Shown here piece after piece: positions 1-5,570 of a DNA stretch of 7,921 nucleotides. The notes beneath the pieces were generated by a model. That model had not been told where the DNA came from. It searched no databases and worked only from the letters and a program-made list of their open reading frames with translations. Source of the stretch: Xanthobacteraceae bacterium (GTDB lineage Bacteria > Pseudomonadota > Alphaproteobacteria > Rhizobiales > Xanthobacteraceae); assembly GCA_030043175.1 (NCBI GenBank), contig JASHYD010001139.1, positions 1 through 7,921 on the forward strand. Reading direction: 5' to 3'. The position numbers were made by a program, and so were the translations under genes. Every line of letters starts with the position of its first letter. The first letter of the stretch is position 1.

Positions 1-11
1 TTTCTCCTTCT
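1..11 (-). promoter_or_regulatory. Probable ribosome-binding site of a gene starting off the left edge
   Basis: Read on the minus strand, the first bases of the window give AGAAGGAGAAA, a strong purine-rich Shine-Dalgarno sequence. A start codon would lie within a few bases beyond position 1, so a minus-strand gene probably begins just outside the window. The codon itself is not visible, so this is inference from the motif alone. Positions 12-92 would then be its upstream region; I recognise no promoter there. Confidence 0.35.
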
Positions 12-92
12 CTCAGCGAGATGGCCGTCGTAGGAGTGGCTGGGCGCTCACCACTGAAGCGACTCCGAACGTCCAATTTCTTTGCTAAAAGA

Positions 93-122
93 AAAATGGC
101 CCCGCCAGTAGGGGGCCATTTT
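93..122 (-). terminator. Rho-independent terminator of the 147-449 gene
   Basis: A perfect 11-bp inverted repeat (AAAATGGCCCC at 93-103, GGGGCCATTTT at 112-122) encloses an 8-nt loop. Read on the minus strand, the stem is followed directly by a T-rich run (TTTTTCTTTT) and begins 25 nt after the stop codon of the secreted-protein gene. The symmetrical A/T flanks mean it could also work in the opposite direction. Confidence 0.85.
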
Positions 123-146
123 CCTTAGAAGCGTGGACGCTTGCGA

Positions 147-449
147 TCAGTCGCAACGGCGCACATGCTTGACTACGACCTCATCGCCGCGCCGTTCACG
201 GACCGTCACGTCACGGCACGGCCCGCCTCGATTGTAGCCGTGACGATAGCGCCAATCATCATCCCGATCGTAATAACGACGCTCGCGGTAGACCCGGTCT
301 CGGTCACGGCAGTTAGGTCCGACGCAAACGTCCAACTGAGCAAGCGTGACTTCGGGTTTGGAAGGGATAGCATTCACTCTATCTCCGGCGTATGCCGGGA
401 GCGCCCACACTGCGCTCGCGACGGCGGCGATAAGCGGAATTTTTCCCAT
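147..449 (-). CDS. Small secreted Arg/Tyr/Asp-rich protein, 100 aa
   Basis: Residues 1-21 form a Sec signal peptide: Lys at 3, a hydrophobic core, and an AYA cleavage site before Gly22. The mature part is short and charged, with a dense Arg/Asp/Tyr stretch around residues 48-74 and four cysteines (42, 47, 78, 99) that could form two disulfides in the periplasm. The ATG start is fixed by a textbook Shine-Dalgarno sequence (AAAGGAGG, 458-465) 8 nt upstream. A terminator follows the stop, so the gene is probably transcribed alone. Short secreted proteins with a basic aromatic tail are common in Bradyrhizobium and relatives; I know of no function. Binding to an anionic surface or nucleic acid would fit the charge pattern but is speculation. 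The gene itself is well supported; its role is unknown. Confidence 0.85.
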   Translation of the reverse strand: MGKIPLIAAVASAVWALPAYAGDRVNAIPSKPEVTLAQLDVCVGPNCRDRDRVYRERRYYDRDDDWRYRHGYNRGGPCRDVTVRERRGDEVVVKHVRRCD

Positions 450-588
450 TCGGATTTCCTCCTTTGCCGATGACGTTCCGGAGTGTGGTCAACACAAAGA
501 CTGCTTGTTCGTTCGTGCTGTAACGGACATTTGAACCCGCCGCGCGGCCTCGCCAGCGCCATATCGGGCGAGTCTCGGATCACCTATC

Positions 589-840
589 TCAATTCTCGCT
601 GCGCCCACGCTGCACCGCGACGCTGAGTGGATTGCGGACCTTGGTCCAGACCGGGCACGGACCTGACCGATACGTACGTGCATCGACCCTGTTTGACGAA
701 ACGCGCTCAACGCCAAGCCGGTAAGCGTTTCGCAAAAGCCCTAGCGTCACCCTCGGCGATGTGTTCGTTGAGCAGGATGCCCCGCTCAGCACGCATGGTA
801 GGAGCGCTAGCGCGGCGTTGCGGTCAAGAAACGGCCGCTC
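589..840 (-). pseudogene. Frameshifted remnant of ATP-dependent DNA ligase (LigD type)
   Basis: Read on the minus strand, three blocks in two frames match the end of the adenylation domain of LigD-type ligases. Block one, PFLDRNAALALL, lies near 801-835. Block two, RGILLNEHIAEGD, lies near 748-786 in another frame. Block three starts with RLGVERVSS and runs through TYRSGPCPVWTKVRNP to the stop at 589, back in the first frame. Intact relatives have FLDRKAALA, then ILLNEHI, then RLGAEGIVSK and WIKVRNP. Two compensating frameshifts (about 780-795 and 722-745) separate the blocks. The nucleotide-binding motif EGIVSK has become ERVSSN, while the motif V lysine in WTKVRN remains. LigD ligases seal double-strand breaks with Ku. 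The N-terminal catalytic lysine region and the OB-fold are absent here, so no ligase can be made. The family match is from memory; the frame switching is seen directly. Confidence 0.75.
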
Positions 841-1192
841 CGAACCAGGATCGCGGTACGCGCTACAGCCCGACGGCGCAACTCATCGCCATAACAACCG
901 CCTCGCGGCAGACTGCAAAGTAGTTGGCCTTGATCCGCTGCGCGGGGGCTGGGATCGCCGGCAGTCACGCAGCCCGGTCATCCTAAATCCGTGCCAAATC
1001 AGGGATCAGGCCGTTCGCTTCTCTTGCCCGAACAGGCCAAATGATGAGCGCTCGCGAACACGTGATAAAAGGCCAGCAATCACTCGCGCACGTGTGATGG
1101 AGGGGCCCCGGAACAAGAACTTATCAGAACGACTTTATGGTGGCTGACGCGCTGCAAATCATCGGGCACCGTCCTTTCTTTGGGGAAATGAT
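841..1192. other. Gene-poor stretch upstream of the 67-aa secreted protein
   Basis: No convincing gene is present. The open frames here have no ribosome-binding site and no recognisable motif. A 30-codon open stretch on the minus strand (about 870-965, containing RIKANYFAVCREAV) looks protein-like but has no start and ends in TAG; it may be another remnant. At 1137-1196 a 19-codon plus-strand ORF (MVADALQ...) ends in a TGA that overlaps the ATG of the next gene. No promoter could be assigned. Confidence 0.5.
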
Positions 1193-1396
1193 ATGATGAT
1201 GCGAATAGTCTTGATATTTGCCTTGGCGATCGGCAACATCGGGTTCGTTGGAGCATCACCAGTGTTAGCCGCGCCAGTCAACGGCACAGTCATTGGTGAT
1301 CTTGCGATTGAGCGCGTAACCCCCGTCCGGTGGTGGGGCCATCGAGGCTACTACCATAGGCGATGGGGCTACGGCCGTCATTGGCAACGGTGGTAA
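1193..1396 (+). CDS. Small secreted Trp/Arg/His-rich protein, 67 aa
   Basis: The protein opens with a hydrophobic signal peptide (residues 1-26, cleavage expected after VLA) and ends in a tail of about 25 residues made almost entirely of Trp, Arg, His, Tyr and Gly, such as RWWGHRGYYHRRWGYG. Three consecutive start candidates exist at 1193, 1196 and 1199; the first lies 6-7 nt after GGGGAA (1182-1187) and is preferred. This architecture, a signal peptide plus a short aromatic/basic tail, is frequent among uncharacterised Rhizobiales exported proteins. Metal, heme or polyanion binding by the His/Trp tail is conceivable but untested. A 19-codon upstream ORF overlaps the start. The long-loop hairpin at 1511-1555 may be the terminator. 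The gene is well supported; its function is unknown. Confidence 0.75.
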   Translation: MMMRIVLIFALAIGNIGFVGASPVLAAPVNGTVIGDLAIERVTPVRWWGHRGYYHRRWGYGRHWQRW

Positions 1397-1510
1397 GGCA
1401 CGCCAGCTTAGGCCGTAGAACCGGCCACGCCAACCCACGGCAATCAGGTAATTCGATGCTTCCGGCCTGACGGATGGCGGACGCGCCCGCCGCGTAGCGT
1501 TAGGTCGAAG

Positions 1511-1555
1511 GACCCCAGGGCCGTTGCCATCCCCTCAGCGCGGCGCCCTGGGGTC
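1511..1555. terminator. Perfect 11-bp long-loop hairpin, possible terminator
   Basis: GACCCCAGGGC (1511-1521) and its exact reverse complement GCCCTGGGGTC (1545-1555) flank a 23-nt loop. The element lies 115 nt after the stop of the secreted-protein gene and is followed by the pyrimidine-rich ATTCTCTC, not a run of T. It could be a terminator with a degenerate tail, an RNA-stabilising 3' end, or one copy of a dispersed palindromic repeat. The pairing is certain; the role is inferred. Confidence 0.45.
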
Positions 1556-1984
1556 ATTCTCTCAAACTGGAGCACAATTTCAGGTGAGCCCGGCGGCGCG
1601 GTTATCAGTATCCAAACGCTCTCCGGGTGAGGAAGGTGATCCCGAAGCGAGCGACGACGATCGTATCACCGCTAGCCTTGACGATCTCACGTTTCTGTAC
1701 CGCAAGCCAAAATTAGCTGCGAAATGTTAGATCAATAAAACGGGACCATTCTAGAGAATGTGATTTTGCATAATAGATGGTCCGACCAGGCATAGCGGGC
1801 CTGACGAATGCAGTTAGGCTTGTGTAACGGCAACGCGCCGTGATCGCCGGCCACCGGAGATAAGGCGGCCAACGCCTTCACCGATTGTTTACCTATATTC
1901 TCGCCTCTCGGCTCCAATGCGACCCATGGAACCGACGTTTTTCGTTCTGCGTTACTCCGCCGCGAAGATAGTGGAGACTGTGAC
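1556..1984. other. Stretch without a convincing gene
   Basis: One plus-strand frame stays open to a TAG at 1728-1730 and its end looks mildly protein-like (SLDDLTFLYRKPK). It has no ribosome-binding site, its upstream part runs through the hairpin loop, and its codon choice is not clearly coding, so I do not call it. 1732-1984 holds an inverted repeat (listed separately) and the leader of the 66-aa gene. No promoter could be assigned with confidence. Confidence 0.5.
1743..1783. repeat. Nested inverted repeat, GGACCAT...ATGGTCC
   Basis: A 7-bp perfect inverted repeat (1743-1749 and 1777-1783) is separated by 27 nt. Overlapping its left arm is a smaller palindrome, ATTCT-AG-AGAAT (1748-1759). 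The surroundings are AT-rich compared with the window. It could be an operator or a weak bidirectional terminator between the doubtful ORF on its left and the 66-aa gene on its right. No regulator recognition sequence is identified. Confidence 0.3.
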
Positions 1985-2185
1985 ATGACCACACGGAGCC
2001 ATTACCTGAACAAGGCAAACGACTGCGCGGATGCCGCCAAAAAGGCGCGCGACCCTGCCGAGCGCGTTGCGCTCTTGCAGGTGAGCCAGTGCTTTATTCT
2101 GCTTGCGGATTACATCGCGGCGCGCCAGGAGCATGGTACTGCCCATCGGGGGGATGAACAACCAGCCGCATCGCCTGACAGCTAG
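1985..2185 (+). CDS. Small cytoplasmic helical protein, 66 aa
   Basis: The protein has no signal peptide and reads as two amphipathic helices: residues 5-22 (YLNKANDCADAAKKA) and 25-47 (AERVALLQVSQCFILLADYI), then a polar, Pro/Ser-rich tail. The ATG follows GGAG (1973-1976) with an 8-nt spacer. The pattern Y-x-x-K-A-x-x-C-A-x-x-A followed by LLQ-x-x-x-C/W-x-x-LA is what I recall from a large set of uncharacterised Bradyrhizobium small proteins annotated only as hypothetical. It is loosely similar to the 50- and 57-aa proteins at 2341-2493 and 2650-2823, sharing a Tyr/Ala/Cys first helix and an LLQ...LA second helix. A helical hairpin that dimerises or binds a partner is a reasonable guess. 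The gene is well supported; no function is known. Confidence 0.8.
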   Translation: MTTRSHYLNKANDCADAAKKARDPAERVALLQVSQCFILLADYIAARQEHGTAHRGDEQPAASPDS

Positions 2186-2340
2186 CAGTCGAGACTTATC
2201 TGGCGAAGGCGAGCGTTAGCAAAATCCAGTTTCCGGCCCGGCTTCCTGCCGGCGTCATTGCCGACGCAAAGCGGACGTCGCGGCGTGACGTTACCTGCTG
2301 GCACCGAGGATGGTCACCATTTTCTTGTCCTGATTGATGA

Positions 2341-2493
2341 CTAAGTTTTTGTGGCCGCTTCGCGCTCAGCCTTCCTGGCCAGTTGTAGCCAGACGTCGGT
2401 ATGCTGCAAGAGGAGGCGTCGATGATTTTCGGCTGCCGTCGCCAGACGCAGGCACTCCTCCGCGTATTTCCTGAAGATTGCGGGGTCAGTCAT
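2341..2493 (-). CDS. Small helical protein, 50 aa (KYAEECLRLA family)
   Basis: The start was placed at the ATG at 2493, since AGGAG (2499-2503) sits 5 nt upstream; the 15 codons that could be added upstream lack such a site. The product has two predicted helices, FRKYAEECLRLATAA (7-21) and RRLLLQHTDVWLQLARKAER (25-44), joined by a short turn. There is no signal peptide or membrane segment. It resembles the divergent neighbour at 2650-2823: (K/R)-Y-A-x-E-C in the first helix, LLLQ...W...LA..AER in the second. This small family is abundant in Bradyrhizobium and, to my knowledge, uncharacterised. The divergent arrangement leaves 156 bp that may hold both promoters. The gene is likely real; its role is unknown. 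Confidence 0.8.
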   Translation of the reverse strand: MTDPAIFRKYAEECLRLATAAENHRRLLLQHTDVWLQLARKAEREAATKT

Positions 2494-2649
2494 GACTTCT
2501 CCTAGCAAACCCCGCAGAGATGAAACTTGCAGCCGCAACTCGACGGTCCCCGAGGTCGCACGCTGTTGATGATAGTTGAAGAGCGGGCCACCCGAACGTA
2601 AACGGGGCCACGGGTCTACGTGTCGAGGTGGGTCGTCGGGGGAATTTTG
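2494..2649. promoter_or_regulatory. Shared upstream region of two divergent paralogue-like genes
   Basis: The 50-aa gene starts leftward at 2493 and the 57-aa gene rightward at 2650, so this 156-bp gap should carry both promoters. The ribosome-binding sites lie at 2499-2503 (AGGAG, minus) and 2638-2643 (GGGGGA, plus). I cannot point to convincing -35/-10 elements or an operator. Confidence 0.35.
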
Positions 2650-2823
2650 GTGATTGTCGCGGATATTTATCGTCGATACGCTGCCGAATGCGTAAACATG
2701 TCCCGTCGGCGTGAGAACGTCAATGATAAAGCCCTGCTCCTACAAATGGCAACGATGTGGCGGCATTTGGCGGAGTTCGCGGAGAGAAACAAAGATACAG
2801 GCGAGTTACCGCCAGCGGCATGA
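2650..2823 (+). CDS. Small helical protein, 57 aa (RYAAEC family)
   Basis: I chose the GTG at 2650 because GGGGGA (2638-2643) ends 6 nt before it; a GTG at 2620 would add ten residues but has no comparable site. The protein has a first helix containing DIYRRYAAECVNMS (5-18), a polar turn, and a second helix with KALLLQMATMWRHLAEFAER (27-46), then a short acidic/Pro tail. It shares its key positions (R/K-Y-A-x-E-C; LLLQ; W; LA; AER) with the divergently transcribed 50-aa protein, so the two are probably paralogues. No signal peptide or catalytic motif is seen. A weak terminator-like hairpin follows the stop. The gene is likely real; its function is unknown. Confidence 0.75.
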   Translation: MIVADIYRRYAAECVNMSRRRENVNDKALLLQMATMWRHLAEFAERNKDTGELPPAA

Positions 2824-2832
2824 GGACCCGGG

Positions 2833-2852
2833 CTCAATTTGATTTGAGTTTT
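2833..2852 (+). terminator. Weak terminator-like hairpin after the 57-aa gene
   Basis: CTCAA (2833-2837) pairs with TTGAG (2844-2848) and is followed by TTTT, starting about 10 nt after the stop codon. The stem is only 5 bp and AT-rich, so the call is weak. Just beyond lie two other short inverted repeats: GAGTT/AACTC (2846-2861) and CAACCG/CGGTTG (2870-2893). The latter abuts the end of the kinase pseudogene and could have been its terminator. Confidence 0.25.
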
Positions 2853-2893
2853 AGTGAACTCGCGTTAATCAACCGCTTGGCTTCGACCGGTTG

Positions 2894-3447
2894 TTAGAAC
2901 CCCAGCCTCATTGAAAGCCGCACACTGCAGCGTGCGGCTGGTGTTCTGGTCACCTCGAAATTCCCGCCAAGCTACCGCGCTAGCCCCTGAACGAGCTTCA
3001 GCGCTGAGGAGCGTTGCTGGACCAGGTGCTGATCGAAGCCAGGGCCATCGTCTTCGACATAGAAGAGAAATGAGTCGTCCTCCCGCCTCAACCGCGATCC
3101 GAATTGTGCCTGCACCGTGGTCAATCAATCCATATTTGACGGTATTCATAAGCGGTTCATTCGCGATCAGTGCGGGCGGCATTGCCGCATCGTTTGATAG
3201 CTGCATGGCGCCAGCTTCACAATTGATTTCTAATTCCCGGGGAAAGGTCTGCCTGGCGGCTTCACAAATGGTATTGATGAAAATCAGGCGTGCTAAATCG
3301 CGTCGGCGTCCGGCGTAGTGTAAAGGACACGCTGTGCTGCTGCCATGGCCATGACTCGACCGCTGGCCTCGTCCAGCACTTCTCGTGCGTCGGAGCTTTC
3401 AGCCCGTCGGGATCCTGCCTCTCATAGAATCTGCAACATCTGCAGTT
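2894..3447 (-). pseudogene. Decayed HisKA_2-type histidine kinase, C-terminal part
   Basis: On the minus strand, pieces in several frames rebuild the end of a HisKA_2/HWE-like sensor kinase. In order: LQMLQIL just after the H-box (near 3445), then SSDAREVLDEASGRV and MAMAAAQRVLYTTPDA (about 3310-3400), RFSTPDF, EAARQTFPRELEINCEA (about 3205-3260), the ATP-binding N-box ALIANEPLMNTVKYGL (about 3127-3174), the G1 box FYVEDDGPGFD (3032-3064), and LKLVQGLAR with LGGNFEVTRTPAARCSVR. Frame changes are needed near 3425, 3305, 3270 and 3083. A TAG at 2972-2974 stands where relatives have Gln. TGA also interrupts the frame right after LQMLQIL. The sensory N-terminus and the phospho-accepting His are missing; the fragment joins directly to a receiver-domain remnant. 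HisKA_2 kinases autophosphorylate and pass phosphate to response regulators. This one cannot be made. Family identity is from remembered motifs. Confidence 0.8.
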
Positions 3448-4221
3448 GAGGATGCACCGGCCAGGAATTCCTCGCGTTCTCCCGCCATTGCCTTTGCCGT
3501 GAGTGCCAAAATGGGCAGAAGGCTGAATCGAGCTCCTCACGGATATTCCGAATCGTCTCGTACCCGTTTTTGCCCGGCATCATGATGTCCATGAGCACGA
3601 TGCTCAAATCAGGTGTTCGGGCGGCGATAGGTCCGCAATTACCGGTGGAGGAACAGCACTGTCTTGTCGAGCAGGCGCTGTGGCGACTCGACGTCCTTCA
3701 TTACGATGCTTTTTGTCATGTATCTGAGCCCGCCCAGTGGCCCTCAGCTCTTTGCCGGTAAAGATTGCCACAGGTGTGTCCGCCAGTGCTGGTTCGGCGT
3801 GCAATCGACCAAGCAACTCGAACCCGGTCACGTCCGGCAACCACAAGTCGAGCACCACGCAATCAAAAAGGCGCTACCGGTCAGAGCTTCAATTGCCTCG
3901 CCTCCGGTGACGAGAGTCGCGATCTCGATTCCCTTGTAGTCCAGCAGTTCGGCTATGGCGCGTCCGATCTCGTTACTCCTCGACGATCAGTACCGCTTGG
4001 TGAGCGGTGCGGTGAACTCCTGGAGACGATCAAGCGCTGCCGTCAGGCCGTCAGTCGTCGGCTCCTTTACGTAATCCGCGAAGGACCGAGCTGCGGTTCC
4101 TGCTTAACCGTGACGATCTGGACCGGTATGTGCCGCATGTTTGGATCGAGCTTGAGTTGTCGAAGCACCGCCCAACCGAGCATGTCGGGCAATAGAATAT
4201 CGAGCAAGATGGCCATAGGAT
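3448..4221 (-). pseudogene. Decayed hybrid kinase/response regulator with three receiver domains
   Basis: Minus-strand pieces rebuild three tandem receiver (REC) domains. REC1 survives from PMAILLDILLPDMLGW to IPVQIVTVKQEPQLG, then shifts frame near 4085 to ADYVKEPTTDGLTAALDRL. REC2 begins near 4010 (VLIVEE, then stop and shift), continues with IAELLDYKGIEIATLVTGGE, shifts near 3866, and keeps VVLDLWLPDVTGFELL with its acceptor Asp codon at 3847-3849. It shifts again near 3712 to KSIVMKDVESPQRLLDKTV. REC3 has lost its N-terminal half: IADLSPP joins straight to TPDLSIVLMDIMMPG near 3620, a loss of roughly 60 codons. Then come ETIRNIR and, in another frame, LPILALTAKAMAG to EEFLAGAS, where it meets the kinase fragment. 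The sensor, HisKA and ATPase parts expected upstream are absent; the frame ends at a TAG near 4230. In Bradyrhizobium such REC arrays usually end large hybrid sensor kinases (established by memory only). Confidence 0.8.
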
Positions 4222-4232
4222 TTGCTTCCTAA

Positions 4233-4572
4233 ATCATTGATGTGCCTAGCTCTATGCTACCAGCTATTGCGTGACGTTCGACGGCGAGCAGAGAACCGTT
4301 TTTCCGGACATTAACAGCGAATTTAATCTTCTAAACGCAAATTTAGTAAGCGCCAGTGCCTTGGCGGTATTCAATTAAGAAAGCTGACAGGGAGGCAGCT
4401 GCGGGTGCGATCGAGGCTGGCCGGGAATGCTTTTGCGGAGGAGATGCCGGCGGCAACATTGGGTCGTCTCGCGAGCGCTGAGAATCCGCCTCGGCGCGAG
4501 ACCTCAAGGAAATTGGGGGGGCTGCGAAATTTTGGGAGTGCTCAGTGTTCCGGGGCTGTATCAGGCGTTCGC
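4233..4572. other. Gene-free, partly AT-rich stretch
   Basis: No gene is supported. The first half (4233-4380) is AT-rich compared with its neighbours, includes AATTTAATCTTC and AAATTTAG, and borders the broken 5' end of the receiver pseudogene, so it may mark a deletion or insertion boundary. The second half is open in the frame of the following gene, but that extension has no ribosome-binding site and unconvincing composition. It should contain the promoter of the 116-aa gene; none could be identified. Confidence 0.45.
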
Positions 4573-4923
4573 ATGGTTGATTCGAACTCGCTTTCCGCCG
4601 ACGAGCGAGCCGAGTTTGAGCGTGAGTATCAGGCGCTGCTGGACGCTGGCCGGACAAGGGACGGGCGCGGCACCTGGCATCTTTGCGATGACTGTGGCCT
4701 CAACACGCAAGAGATTGGTGAGCAGTACATGCTGCACAATTCCGTTTGGACGGCGGCCACTGGTGTCTCACACAAGTGGATGGCGATGATTGGCTTCCTG
4801 TGCATCGGCTGTATTGAGCGCCGACTTGGCCGCCAGCTCACCAAGGCCGACTTTTCCGATGTCGGTATCAACAAGGATCGCCGGCCTCGATCGTCGCGGC
4901 TTCGTGCGCGGTTAAGGAAATAG
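4573..4923 (+). CDS. Paired-CxxC protein, 116 aa, probably zinc-binding
   Basis: The N-terminal third is helical and acidic (LSADERAEFEREYQALLDAG). The rest is a compact domain with CDDC at 38-41 and CIGC at 77-80, a likely four-cysteine zinc site. Between them lie IGEQYMLHNSVW and GFLCIGCIERRLGRQLT, and after them ADFSDVGIN and a basic tail. I recall this order (C-x-x-C-G-x-x-T, I-x-E-x-Y-M-x-x-x-x-V-W, L-C-I-G-C-x-E-x-R-L-G-R) from an uncharacterised family in phages and bacterial genomic islands. The start at 4573 begins the conserved part; upstream only CAGG at 4561-4564 resembles a ribosome-binding site, so it is not firm, and the frame is open from 4405. The full conserved core suggests an intact gene among pseudogenes. 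Function is unknown; a structural zinc fold is inferred. Confidence 0.8.
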   Translation: MVDSNSLSADERAEFEREYQALLDAGRTRDGRGTWHLCDDCGLNTQEIGEQYMLHNSVWTAATGVSHKWMAMIGFLCIGCIERRLGRQLTKADFSDVGINKDRRPRSSRLRARLRK

Positions 4924-5039
4924 TCCTTCCAGCCTTCATATTCACGCCTTCGGTTTGCACCGTACATCCCTCTCGCAGACCGGTAGCGCATCCTGGTCCC
5001 ATGTCCACCTGGCGCTTTCCCCGGCGGCTTGTGCATGTT

Positions 5040-5532
5040 TTTGGCAGCTTCAATGCGATTGCCTCGGCGATCGGTACGGTTAACACGGCCTATCTACCCA
5101 GCGGCTCCGCCTTCTTGTCGTCGTCGCCAAGCACTACGCCGGATCAGCAGGCCGGCGGTGTGTGGACAAGGTCCGTTGGCAGTACGGTCAACACGCAAGC
5201 TGACACCAATTTCAGCGCACTATTCACCGTTACGCCGCCAAACGGCCCCAGGTTTCCGGTTCCTCTCAACATACCCTGCCGCGCAAGCGTAAAGCAGAGC
5301 TTCGCAGGCTTTGAGGCTGGTCACGACATTGCGATTCTAAATACCGGCAACTCAGACGTGAATTGGCACTTCGGCGTACTGGCCGGGTACGTTGGGGTGA
5401 AGGCAGAGACTCCACAAAGCGTCCCTACTGATAGTTTGCAGAGCGGCAATTTCGAACCGCCGTCCGCAGGCCTCTACGCTGCGTTCCACAAGGGCAACTT
5501 TTCGGCCGATGTTCAAGCCCGCCTGTATAATG
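5040..5532 (+). pseudogene. Autotransporter beta-barrel fragment, both ends missing
   Basis: The frame starting at 5001 stays open for 277 codons, but only the part from about FNAIASAIGTVNTAYL to GNFSADVQARLYN looks like a known protein. It recalls the junction and first strands of the C-terminal beta-barrel of type Va autotransporters from Bradyrhizobium: a linker with GGVWTRSVGSTVNT, then alternating strands such as SFAGFEAGHDIAIL, NWHFGVLAGYVG and GLYAAFHKGNFSADV. A full autotransporter has a signal peptide, a long passenger and a barrel of roughly 280 residues ending in an aromatic residue. Here the signal peptide and passenger are missing upstream, and the later strands and terminal Phe are missing downstream. 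The start at 5001 has no ribosome-binding site. The codons after about 5533 do not continue the barrel. It cannot insert as a working barrel. The family call is from memory, but the strand pattern is clear. Confidence 0.75.
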
Positions 5533-5570
5533 AGCGCCTTGGCGATCTCAGTGGGGAGCATTATGTCGCT

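Noticed and set aside
870..965. Minus-strand open stretch with RIKANYFAVCREAV
   Set aside because: Only about 30 codons between stops, without a start; it is not in the frame of the ligase remnant and matches no family I can name.
761..1147. 128-codon plus-strand open frame
   Set aside because: It is antisense to the ligase remnant in its first part, has low-complexity Arg/Ser composition and no ribosome-binding site.
1524..1730. 68-codon plus-strand open frame with a protein-like end
   Set aside because: It begins inside the loop of a hairpin, has no ribosome-binding site, mixed codon use and no recognised family; a real short gene is not excluded.
2310..2320. Palindrome ATGGTCACCAT downstream of the 50-aa gene
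   Set aside because: Short 5-bp arms in a position without an obvious promoter; expected by chance at this length.
2911..3318. 135-codon plus-strand open frame
   Set aside because: It lies antisense to the kinase remnant, whose N-box and G1 box on the other strand explain the sequence.
3765..4232. 155-codon plus-strand open frame
   Set aside because: It lies antisense to the REC1-REC2 remnants, which contain clear receiver motifs on the minus strand.
4405..4572. Earlier start of the CxxC protein, giving 172 aa
   Set aside because: The extra 56 residues are composition noise without a ribosome-binding site; the helical conserved part begins at 4573.
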